A stretch of DNA of 13,288 bases from UMGS755 sp045652815. Its GTDB lineage: Bacteria; Bacillota; Clostridia; UBA1381; UBA9506. Shown here in pieces: positions 1 to 5,864 of this stretch. Position 1 is the stretch's first letter. Each line of letters opens with the position of its first letter. The translations under genes and the position numbers were made by a program. The notes under the pieces were generated by a model that ran no database searches, had not been told where the DNA came from, and saw only the letters and a program-made list of their open reading frames with translations. Location of the stretch: positions 1 through 13,288 of the forward strand of contig JAZOLH010000081.1 of the NCBI GenBank assembly GCA_045652815.1. Direction: 5' to 3'.

Positions 1-1
1 C

Positions 2-445
2 CCCCGTGTGGGCGTGTTTGCTACCCGCTCCCCTTCCCGCCCCAATAATATCGGCCTTTCTTCCGTTAAATTGGTGGGTGTGGAAGAAACGGAAAAAGAT
101 GGGCTTGTGCTTTTGGTAACCGGCGCCGATTTGCTGGACGGAACGCCGATTGTGGATGTTAAACCCTACATTCCCTATAGCGATTGCCACCCTGATGCCG
201 CTTACGGTTTTGCGGAAAACTTCGTGGATTATGCCCTGTCTGTCAACTGTCCCCAAGAACTGTTAAACGTTGTTTCTTCTGATTTACAGGATAGTTTACT
301 GACAATCCTGCAAAACGACCCCCGCCCTTCCTATCAGGATGACCCAGAGCGCATCTACGCTATGGATTTTGCGGATTATAACATCACCTTTTCCGTTACG
401 GAAAAAACGTTAACTGTTACAAACATTCAAAAGGTTTTCCGTTAA
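2..445 (+). CDS. trmO: tRNA (N6-threonylcarbamoyladenosine(37)-N6)-methyltransferase TrmO, 3' part
   Basis: The 5' end lies outside the window; the reading frame is open from base 2 to a TAA at 443-445, giving 147 visible residues (E. coli TrmO is about 235). The first visible residues contain the family signature GVFATRSPSRPNNIGLS, equivalent to the FATRSPFRPNPIG block of TrmO/TsaA/YaeB. It is followed by LLDGTPIVDVKPYIPYSD, also typical. The C-terminal part has the DDPERIYAMDFADYNITF segment that matches the usual 'DPxRxYxMxFxxYxxxF' ending. Family knowledge: TrmO uses S-adenosylmethionine to methylate N6 of t6A37 in certain threonine tRNAs, in the cytosol. A GTG at 8-10 is inside the conserved motif and is not the start. 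An intrinsic terminator follows, so the gene ends its transcription unit. Family assignment is secure; the exact tRNA target is inferred from the family. Confidence 0.9.
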   Translation, partial: PRVGVFATRSPSRPNNIGLSSVKLVGVEETEKDGLVLLVTGADLLDGTPIVDVKPYIPYSDCHPDAAYGFAENFVDYALSVNCPQELLNVVSSDLQDSLLTILQNDPRPSYQDDPERIYAMDFADYNITFSVTEKTLTVTNIQKVFR

Positions 446-491
446 AATTAGCATAATGCACAAATGGAATTAAATGGATAATTTTTAAGAT

Positions 492-523
492 AACCCCCAA
501 AGCCTTTGGTTTTGGGGGTTTTG
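492..523 (+). terminator. Intrinsic terminator after trmO
   Basis: Stem AACCCCCAAA (492-501) pairs with TTTGGGGGTT (511-520), with a 9-nt loop. It continues into a short T-rich tail (TTTTGTTC). The T tract is brief, but the stem is strong and it lies 46 bases after the trmO stop. Confidence 0.75.
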
Positions 524-609
524 TTCGTTCGGCGAAAATACCCCACCACAAGTTCTTGTGGGTAAAAATCTTTTTTTCCGTCAAATTCAACAAAATATGT
601 AAAACCCCC

Positions 610-638
610 TTGACTCTTTTTCTGATTTGGGGTATATT
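610..638 (+). promoter_or_regulatory. Sigma-A promoter of the uracil permease-upp operon
   Basis: A -35 TTGACT (610-615), a 17-base spacer and a -10 TATATT (633-638) predict a start near 645. The resulting leader is about 55 nt. An inverted repeat GATAAAAA (647-654) / TTTTTATC (661-668) with a 6-nt loop sits at the very 5' end of the predicted transcript. It could be a protective 5' hairpin or an operator. No PyrR-type attenuator is visible between promoter and start codon. The rest of the 446-700 gap holds the trmO terminator and one small hairpin (546-561) without a directly following T tract. Confidence 0.75.
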
Positions 639-700
639 TTATCGTAGATAAAAAAGTCGATTTTTATCGCAAAAAATTTTATTTTGGAGGGGTTATTCAA

Positions 701-2062
701 ATGAAACTCGTTTTCAACGTAAACGACAAACCCAAGTTTGGACAGCTGATTATCTTTGCAATTCAGCAGCTTTTGTCCATCATGACTGCAACACTGGTTG
801 TTCCCGTTATCATCGGTAACGACATGAGTCCCGCTGCTGCTCTGTTTGGCGCCGGTCTCGGTACTTTAGTGTATGTTGCATTCACCAAAAAGAAGAGTCC
901 CGTATTCTTAGGTTCTTCTTTCGCGTTCTTAGGCTCTATGGCTGCAGCTTTTGCAGGCGGCGTTTCTATGAGTCTGGGCTACTTAGGTATCATCTTAGGT
1001 GCTATCTTTGCAGGTCTTGTGTATGTTGTAATCGCTATCATCGTTAAAATTGCAGGCGTTAACTGGATTAACAAACTGATGCCCGCAGCTGTTATCGGAC
1101 CTACCGTTGCTATCATCGGTATGAGTCTTGCAGGCAACGCTGTTGGTGATATGGGTAAAGGTAACATTTTAGATGCTGCAGGCGCTCAGCTGGCATCTCC
1201 CTTGGCTACCGTTTTTGTTGGTTTAGTTACCCTGTTAATCGTTGCTATCTGCGCAACCTATGGTAAAAAGACCGTTAAGATGATTCCCTTCATCATCGGT
1301 ATTTTAGGTGGTTACGCAACCGCAGCTATTATGACCGCTATCGGTTTTGCTGCAAACATCGACGCTATCAAAATCTTAAACGTTGAACCCTTAACCGCTT
1401 TAGTTGCTGACGGTGTTACTTTAAACACCTTCTTTACTGTTCCCAACTTCACCTTCGTAACCGCATTTAAAGGTTTAGGCGAAGTGAATGCAGCTTACAT
1501 CAGCACCATCGCTGTTGCTTACATCCCCGTTGCATTCGTAGTATTTGCTGAACACTTAGCTGACCACAAAAACATTTCTTCTATCATCGAATCCGACCTT
1601 TTAGTTGAACCCGGCCTGCACAGAACTCTGCTGGGCGATGGTATCGGTTCTATGGTTGGCGCATTCTTTGGCGGCTGCCCCAACACCACTTACGGTGAAT
1701 CCGTTGGTTGTGTGGCTATCACCAAGAACGCTTCTATCTACACCATCATCACCGCTGCAATCTTAGCAGTGCTGATCGCATTTGTATCTCCCTTCGTTGC
1801 ATTCGTTAACTCCATTCCCTCTTGCGTAATGGGTGGCGTTTGTATGGCTCTTTACGGCTTCATCGCTGTATCCGGTCTGAAGATGGTACAGACTGTTGAC
1901 CTGAATCAGAACAAAAACCTGTTCGTTGTTTCTTCTATCTTAATCGCAGGTATCGGTGGTCTGACCCTGACCTTCGGCCAGGTAACTCTGACATCCGTCG
2001 CTTGCGCACTGATTATCGGTATCATCATCAACCTGGTTGTTTCCAAGGCAAAAGCAGAATAA
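701..2062 (+). CDS. uraA: Uracil permease, NCS2 (nucleobase:cation symporter-2) family
   Basis: This 453-residue, very hydrophobic integral membrane protein is of normal length for the NCS2 family (about 14 membrane segments). Signature residues are present: FAEHLADH with Glu284, matching the substrate-binding Glu of the AEH/PEH motif in UraA, and PNTTYGE (residues 327-333) with Glu333, matching the second conserved Glu that contacts uracil. The stretch EPGLHRTLLGDGIGS between them is also typical of uracil-type members. Family knowledge: it imports uracil with protons across the cytoplasmic membrane. Start ATG 701 follows a strong GGAGGGG (686-692) at 8 bases. upp begins 10 bases after its stop, with the upp ribosome site overlapping this stop codon. 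The two genes therefore form an uptake-and-capture pair for exogenous uracil. A xanthine/uric-acid specificity is less likely given the motif details and the upp partner. The pyrP name is equally used. Confidence 0.92.
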   Translation: MKLVFNVNDKPKFGQLIIFAIQQLLSIMTATLVVPVIIGNDMSPAAALFGAGLGTLVYVAFTKKKSPVFLGSSFAFLGSMAAAFAGGVSMSLGYLGIILGAIFAGLVYVVIAIIVKIAGVNWINKLMPAAVIGPTVAIIGMSLAGNAVGDMGKGNILDAAGAQLASPLATVFVGLVTLLIVAICATYGKKTVKMIPFIIGILGGYATAAIMTAIGFAANIDAIKILNVEPLTALVADGVTLNTFFTVPNFTFVTAFKGLGEVNAAYISTIAVAYIPVAFVVFAEHLADHKNISSIIESDLLVEPGLHRTLLGDGIGSMVGAFFGGCPNTTYGESVGCVAITKNASIYTIITAAILAVLIAFVSPFVAFVNSIPSCVMGGVCMALYGFIAVSGLKMVQTVDLNQNKNLFVVSSILIAGIGGLTLTFGQVTLTSVACALIIGIIINLVVSKAKAE

Positions 2063-2066
2063 GGAG
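2061..2066 (+). promoter_or_regulatory. Ribosome binding site that sets the upp start
   Basis: AAGGAG overlaps the permease TAA stop (2060-2062) and sits 6 bases before ATG 2073. This favours ATG 2073 over a longer frame opening inside the permease gene, and suggests translational coupling of the two genes. Confidence 0.75.
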
Positions 2067-2072
2067 CCCGTT

Positions 2073-2702
2073 ATGAAAAACGTTGTTATTTTTGACCATC
2101 CTTTAATTCAGCATAAAACAACCATTCTTCGTCAGGTAGAAACCACCAACAAAGAGTTTCGCGAACTGGTTGAAGAAATCACAATGCTGATGTGCTTTGA
2201 AGCCCTGCGCGATCTGCCGTTGGAAGATGTGGAAATCGAAACTCCCATTCAGAAGACCACTCAGAAAATGATTGCAGGTAAAACCATGGCTGTTGTGCCC
2301 ATTCTGCGTGCGGGTCTTGGTATGGTTAACGGTATGTTAAACCTTGTGCCTTCTGCTAAAGTGGGTCACATCGGTATGTACCGTGACGAAGAAACTATGG
2401 AACCCCACGAATATTACTGCAAGTTGCCCCCCGATATCGACCAGCGTTTAATCGTTGTTGTTGATCCCATGCTGGCAACCGGCGGTTCTGCCATTGATGC
2501 GATCCGTCAGATCAAATCCTATGGCGGCAAGCAGATTAAGTTCCTTTGCTTAATCGCTGCTCCCGAAGGCATCAAGGCACTTTCCGAAGCTCATCCCGAC
2601 GTTGAAATTTACTGCGCTAACGTGGATGAATGCTTAAACGAAAAGTGCTACATCGTGCCCGGTTTGGGTGACGCAGGTGACCGTATCTTCGGCACCAAAT
2701 AA
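2073..2702 (+). CDS. upp: Uracil phosphoribosyltransferase
   Basis: The 209-residue product matches the usual family length (E. coli Upp 208). The PRPP-binding loop VDPMLATGGSAIDAI is clear, with Asp131. The C-terminal uracil-binding block YIVPGLGDAGDRIFGTK ends the protein exactly as in other Upp enzymes. The N-terminal half carries the expected RxxxxELxxxIxxLMxxEAxRDLP segment and VPILRAGLGM. It converts uracil plus 5-phosphoribosyl-1-pyrophosphate to UMP and pyrophosphate in the cytosol, the key step of uracil salvage. It is second in an operon behind the uracil permease, so imported uracil is trapped at once as UMP. A strong intrinsic terminator follows directly. Nothing is missing or odd in the active site. 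Confidence 0.96.
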   Translation: MKNVVIFDHPLIQHKTTILRQVETTNKEFRELVEEITMLMCFEALRDLPLEDVEIETPIQKTTQKMIAGKTMAVVPILRAGLGMVNGMLNLVPSAKVGHIGMYRDEETMEPHEYYCKLPPDIDQRLIVVVDPMLATGGSAIDAIRQIKSYGGKQIKFLCLIAAPEGIKALSEAHPDVEIYCANVDECLNEKCYIVPGLGDAGDRIFGTK

Positions 2703-2711
2703 TTGTTATGT

Positions 2712-2745
2712 AAAGCCCCGCAATTCGCGGGGCTTTTTCTTTTTC
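2712..2745 (+). terminator. Intrinsic terminator after upp
   Basis: Stem AAAGCCCCGC (2712-2721) / GCGGGGCTTT (2727-2736), 5-nt loop, followed by TTCTTTTTC. It ends the uracil salvage operon. Confidence 0.93.
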
Positions 2746-2771
2746 TCGCAACCTAAATACATCTATTATTC

Positions 2772-2800
2772 TTGACTTTCTCCCGAAAAACATATACAAT
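2772..2800 (+). promoter_or_regulatory. Promoter of the EamA-type permease gene
   Basis: TTGACT (2772-2777), 17-base spacer, TACAAT (2795-2800); predicted start near 2807. Because the promoter covers the apparent upstream in-frame extension, the coding start must lie downstream, at ATG 2832. Confidence 0.75.
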
Positions 2801-2807
2801 AATAGTA

Positions 2808-2820
2808 TTCTTGTCAAGAA
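2808..2820. promoter_or_regulatory. Perfect palindrome at the predicted transcription start; candidate operator
   Basis: TTCTTG-T-CAAGAA is a perfect inverted repeat with a 1-base centre. It covers about +1 to +13 of the permease transcript, between promoter and ribosome site. Position and symmetry fit a repressor operator; the regulator is unknown. Confidence 0.35.
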
Positions 2821-2831
2821 AGGTCGAAACC

Positions 2832-3743
2832 ATGAATAAACAAAAATTAAAAGGCAATCTCTTATTGCTCCTGACCTCTGTTATCTGGGGCATTTCTTTC
2901 ATAGCGCAAAGTAAGGGTGTTGAACTCATCTCCCCCGTTACCTTTAACGGTGTGCGGAGTATGCTGGGCGGCTTTGTTTTGCTTCCCGTTATCTTCTGTA
3001 TTGATTGGGGCAAGAAAAAACGTGGCGAACCCATCGGCAAGATTGACAAACAGCTGCTTCTTGCAGGTTTTATCTGCGGTACATTCCTTTGCACCGCCAC
3101 CACATTGCAGACCATCGGTATGGTGTACACAAGCCCCGGCAAATCCGGCTTTATCACCGCTCTTTATATGGTTTTAGTTCCCATTATCAGCCTGTTCTTC
3201 GGCAAAAAGACCCGCCCCATCACCTGGCTCTGTGTTGCCATCGCTCTGGGCGGTTTATACCTGATGTGCATGGATGCTTCTCTTTCCATCAACATCGGCG
3301 ACGTGCTGACTTTAGGTTGTGCTTTGGTTTTTGCCGGTCACATTATGGTCATCGACCATTTTGCACCGAAAGTAGATGGCGTGAAACTGGCTTGCCTGCA
3401 GTTTTTTGTTTGCGGCATCTGGAATCTGATTTATATGTTCCTCTTTGAATCCCCCGAAATTGCTCCTATCCTCGATTGCTGGATGGCCACCGGTTATTCG
3501 GGTATTTTCTCCTGCGGCGTGGCGTACACTCTGCAGATTGTGGGCCAGCGTTACACCGACCCCACCTCTGCCTCCATTTTAATGAGTCTGGAATCTGTTT
3601 TCGCGGCACTTTCCACCTCCCTTTTGGTAGCGCTGGGCTGGAACCTGACAGGCGGTGCCCTTTCCTTCCGCGAAATCTGCGGTTGTGCTTTGATGTTCGT
3701 GGCCATTATGCTGGTGCAACTGCCCGAGCGCAAAAAGGCATAA
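2832..3743 (+). CDS. DMT-superfamily permease with two EamA domains
   Basis: The 303-residue protein has about ten hydrophobic helices arranged as two EamA repeats (roughly residues 8-145 and 155-300). The first repeat opens with the classic WGISFIAQSKGVE...SPVTFNGVRSMLGG pattern, and the second has DPTSASILMSLESVFAALS, the usual EamA 'P..a.l...Pv.a' region. Proteins of this kind export or import small metabolites such as amino acids or nucleotide-sugar-like compounds; the substrate cannot be read from the sequence. Start ATG 2832 follows a modest AAGAAAGG at 8 bases and lies just downstream of a good promoter. An earlier in-frame TTG at 2772 would place the promoter inside the coding region, so it is rejected. 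The gene is monocistronic. No clear terminator separates it from the following lysine-riboswitch leader, although a small inverted repeat (3746-3765) is present. Confidence 0.85.
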   Translation: MNKQKLKGNLLLLLTSVIWGISFIAQSKGVELISPVTFNGVRSMLGGFVLLPVIFCIDWGKKKRGEPIGKIDKQLLLAGFICGTFLCTATTLQTIGMVYTSPGKSGFITALYMVLVPIISLFFGKKTRPITWLCVAIALGGLYLMCMDASLSINIGDVLTLGCALVFAGHIMVIDHFAPKVDGVKLACLQFFVCGIWNLIYMFLFESPEIAPILDCWMATGYSGIFSCGVAYTLQIVGQRYTDPTSASILMSLESVFAALSTSLLVALGWNLTGGALSFREICGCALMFVAIMLVQLPERKKA

Positions 3744-3759
3744 GTTGTCAAAAAATGTC

Positions 3760-3788
3760 TTGACAGAAATCCTCGTCTATGGTAGGAT
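3760..3788 (+). promoter_or_regulatory. Promoter of the lysine-riboswitch leader and nhaC
   Basis: Consensus -35 TTGACA (3760-3765), 17-base spacer, -10 TAGGAT (3783-3788); predicted start near 3795. The -35 box is the right half of an inverted repeat, TGTCAA (3746-3751) / TTGACA (3760-3765), which could be an operator or chance. Confidence 0.65.
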
Positions 3789-3800
3789 TAACATATAAAG

Positions 3801-3980
3801 TTTATAAAGATAGAGGTGCGGAAATTATCAGTAGCCTGCCCGTTATAAAGGTATTTAGGGTTTGCAAAAGGAATTTTCGCCGAAGTGAAAAAACGAATAC
3901 CTGCGTTTTTTTGCTGGTATGTTGCAGAATATGTCTCATACTGTCACAGTCTTGTGGAGCGCTATCATATTTATGTAAAT
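3801..3980 (+). promoter_or_regulatory. Lysine riboswitch (L-box) aptamer
   Basis: The conserved elements appear in order and spacing. GAGGTGCG (3813-3820) and AGTA (3830-3833) form the turn/loop-E region. GCCGAAGT (3879-3886) is followed by the P3 stem AAAAAACG (3888-3895)/CGTTTTTT (3904-3911) and GCTGG (3913-3917). Then come CTGTCA (3941-3946), a short CACA/TGTG P5 hairpin, and TGGAGCGCTATC (3955-3966). P1 is closed by GATAG (3809-3813) with CTATC (3962-3966), extended by ATAAA/TTTAT. This closely follows the B. subtilis lysC leader. In the family, lysine binding stabilises P1 and turns expression off. Here an intrinsic terminator follows, so control is by premature termination. The short open frame across this stretch is a shadow of the RNA. 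Confidence 0.93.
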
Positions 3981-3994
3981 TGGCATGAAGGCGC
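3959..3994 (+). promoter_or_regulatory. Candidate antiterminator of the lysine riboswitch
   Basis: GCGC (3959-3962) can pair with GCGC (3991-3994) and TCAT (3965-3968) with ATGA (3985-3988). The inner hairpin ATTT-ATGT-AAAT (3969-3980) is followed by a TGGC bulge. This fold uses the 3' strand of P1 and the 5' half of the terminator stem, so it excludes both. It is a model from complementarity only. Confidence 0.45.
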
Positions 3995-4018
3995 AAAATA
4001 AGTCTTCATGCTTTTTTT
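3983..4018 (+). terminator. Riboswitch-controlled intrinsic terminator before nhaC
   Basis: Stem GCATGAAG (3983-3990) / CTTCATGC (4004-4011), followed by seven T (4012-4018). It sits between the lysine aptamer and the nhaC ribosome site, as expected for an OFF switch. Confidence 0.9.
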
Positions 4019-4051
4019 ATTAACTTTGTAATTTATTTTAGGAGGGTTAAA

Positions 4052-5668
4052 ATGAAACGTTTTAACAAAAAAACCATTTTCACCTGCATCCTTACGCTGA
4101 TGATGGTTTTAGCAACTTCCATCGTTGCTTTTGCCACAGGTGAAGAAGCAGCTGTGAGCAACTATTATGCTACCTTCTGGGCTCTTGTTCCGCCCCTGGT
4201 TGCTATTGCTCTTGCTCTCATCACAAAAGAAGTTTACTCTTCTCTGTTCATCGGTATCGTTTTAGGCGGTCTGCTGGCTATGAACTGGAAACCCATTGGC
4301 GCATTGGATGCTGTATTAAACGAAGGTTTAATCGCTGCTGTATCTGGCACTGCTGGTATCTTCATTTTCTTAGTTATCTTAGGCGCGCTGGTTGCTTTGA
4401 TTAACAAAGCAGGTGGCTCTGCTGCTTTCGGTCGTTGGGCAGAAACTCACATTAAATCCCGTGTTGGTGCTATGTTTGCAACCTTCATTTTGGGCGTTCT
4501 GATTTTCATCGACGACTATTTCAACTGCTTAACCGTTGGTAGTGTTATGCGTCCTGTCACCGATAAGCATAACGTTTCCCGTGCTAAACTTGCATTCTTA
4601 ATCGATGCAACTGCGGCTCCTATCTGTATGATCGCTCCCGTTTCTTCTTGGGCAGCAGCTGTTTCTGAATTTACAGAAGGCACCGGTTACTCCGGCATCG
4701 AACTTTTCGTTCGTGCTATTCCCTATAACTTCTATTCCCTGTTAATGATCGTGTTTGTTGTGGCAATCATCCTGATGAAGTTTGATTACGGTCCGATGAA
4801 ACTGCACGAATTCAACGCTATGACCAAAGGTGATCTTTACACCTCCGGTTCTGATGATGTTGAAAAAGCAGAAACGGAAGATGCTAATCCCAAGGGCAAA
4901 GTAATCGATCTGATTTTCCCCGTTATCGTTTTAGTTATCATCTCCGTTTTAGGTCTTCTGTACATCGGTGGTTTCTTCGCTGGCGATGACTTTATCACCG
5001 CTTTCGGTAATACCGACGCAACTGTTGGTCTGCCTTGGGGTGCTATCGTTGCCCTCGTCGTAACCGTTATTTACCTGATTGCAAGACGTGTTATCACCTT
5101 TAAAGACGCTATGGCTGCTATTCCCGCAGGCTTTAAAGCAATGGTACCTGCCATCTTAATCCTCACCTTTGCACTGACCCTGAAGAACATGACCGGTATG
5201 CTGGGTGCTGCTGAATTTGTTGACGGTTTAATGAAATCCGCCGCAGCCGGCCTTGCTAACTTCCTGCCCGCAATCATCTTCTTGGTTGCTTGCGTACTGG
5301 CGTTCTCCACCGGTACTTCTTGGGGTACTTTCGGTATCTTAATCCCCATCGTTGCTACCATCTTTGAGCCCACATCCGAACTGTTAATCATCGGTATGTC
5401 TGCATGTCTGGCCGGTGCAGTTTGCGGTGACCACTGCTCCCCCATTTCCGACACAACCATTATGTCCTCTGCGGGTAGCCAGTCTAACCACGTTAACCAC
5501 GTATCCACTCAGTTGCCTTACGCGCTGACTGTGGCTGCTATTTCCTTCGTGGTTTATCTGCTGGCCGCATTCATTCAGAGTGCTTACATTTTACTGCCCG
5601 TGGGCATCGTTCTCACCGTTGGTACATTGTTTGCTATCAAAGCTCTCACAAAGGGCAAGCAGGCATAA
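4052..5668 (+). CDS. nhaC: NhaC-superfamily antiporter, probable lysine-regulated transporter
   Basis: The 538-residue polytopic membrane protein follows a strong AGGAGGG and starts at ATG 4052. NhaC-family landmarks are DDYFNCLTVGSVMRPVTDKH (from residue 154), FSTGTSWGT (418-426) and GDHCSPISDTT (459-469). The N-terminus (1-29) looks like a cleavable signal peptide: MKRFNKK, a hydrophobic run, then AFA/TGEE. A hydrophilic loop at about 250-285 is rich in Asp, Glu and Lys. Family knowledge: NhaC proteins are Na+/H+ antiporters, but some relatives exchange organic solutes. Members found behind lysine riboswitches have been proposed as lysine transporters (often called LysW). Because expression here is under a lysine riboswitch that shuts the gene off when lysine is plentiful, lysine import is the best inference; pure Na+/H+ exchange is less likely. 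The gene is monocistronic with a strong terminator. Confidence 0.88.
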   Translation: MKRFNKKTIFTCILTLMMVLATSIVAFATGEEAAVSNYYATFWALVPPLVAIALALITKEVYSSLFIGIVLGGLLAMNWKPIGALDAVLNEGLIAAVSGTAGIFIFLVILGALVALINKAGGSAAFGRWAETHIKSRVGAMFATFILGVLIFIDDYFNCLTVGSVMRPVTDKHNVSRAKLAFLIDATAAPICMIAPVSSWAAAVSEFTEGTGYSGIELFVRAIPYNFYSLLMIVFVVAIILMKFDYGPMKLHEFNAMTKGDLYTSGSDDVEKAETEDANPKGKVIDLIFPVIVLVIISVLGLLYIGGFFAGDDFITAFGNTDATVGLPWGAIVALVVTVIYLIARRVITFKDAMAAIPAGFKAMVPAILILTFALTLKNMTGMLGAAEFVDGLMKSAAAGLANFLPAIIFLVACVLAFSTGTSWGTFGILIPIVATIFEPTSELLIIGMSACLAGAVCGDHCSPISDTTIMSSAGSQSNHVNHVSTQLPYALTVAAISFVVYLLAAFIQSAYILLPVGIVLTVGTLFAIKALTKGKQA

Positions 5669-5680
5669 TTTTAACATTCA

Positions 5681-5713
5681 AAAAGCCATCCGCAAACGCG
5701 GATGGCTTTTTTT
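5681..5713 (+). terminator. Intrinsic terminator after nhaC
   Basis: Stem GCCATCCGC (5685-5693) / GCGGATGGC (5698-5706) with an AAAC loop, flanked by AAAA and a T7 tract. The A/T flanks extend the stem. About 105 bases of spacer with no recognisable feature follow (5714-5818). Confidence 0.93.
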
Positions 5714-5818
5714 CTATCTACTCCTCTCTTTGGACGATGCCACAACCATTTCCCAGCTATGTGTATTCGGTTTCTGCAAGGAGAGCCCGCCACCAACGTC
5801 TGCTCGGAATAACGCAAA

Positions 5819-5856
5819 ACAAAAGAGCCACCTGCATAGCAGGTGGCTCTTTTTTA
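5819..5856 (-). terminator. Bidirectional terminator between nhaC and the Na/Pi gene
   Basis: Stem AAAAGAGCCACCTGC (5821-5835) / GCAGGTGGCTCTTTT (5839-5853) with a 3-nt loop. T tracts follow on both strands (TTTTTT on plus, TTTTGTTTT on minus). It lies 12 bases after the stop of the minus-strand gene, so it chiefly ends that transcript. Confidence 0.9.
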
Positions 5857-5864
5857 TGTAGAAC

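Noticed and set aside
546..577. Hairpin CCACAAG/CTTGTGG followed later by seven T as a second terminator
   Set aside because: The loop is too small for the full stem, and nine bases separate it from the T tract, so it is not a convincing terminator.
2037..2072. Upstream extension of upp into the permease gene
   Set aside because: ATG 2073 has AAGGAG at proper distance and gives the normal family N-terminus and length.
3779..3996. Short open frames on both strands between the EamA permease and nhaC
   Set aside because: They overlap the lysine riboswitch aptamer, lack ribosome binding sites and show no protein-like composition.
5714..5818. Spacer between the two terminators downstream of nhaC, covered by open frames on both strands
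   Set aside because: The frames run through terminators and lack start signals; no RNA or repeat structure was recognised.
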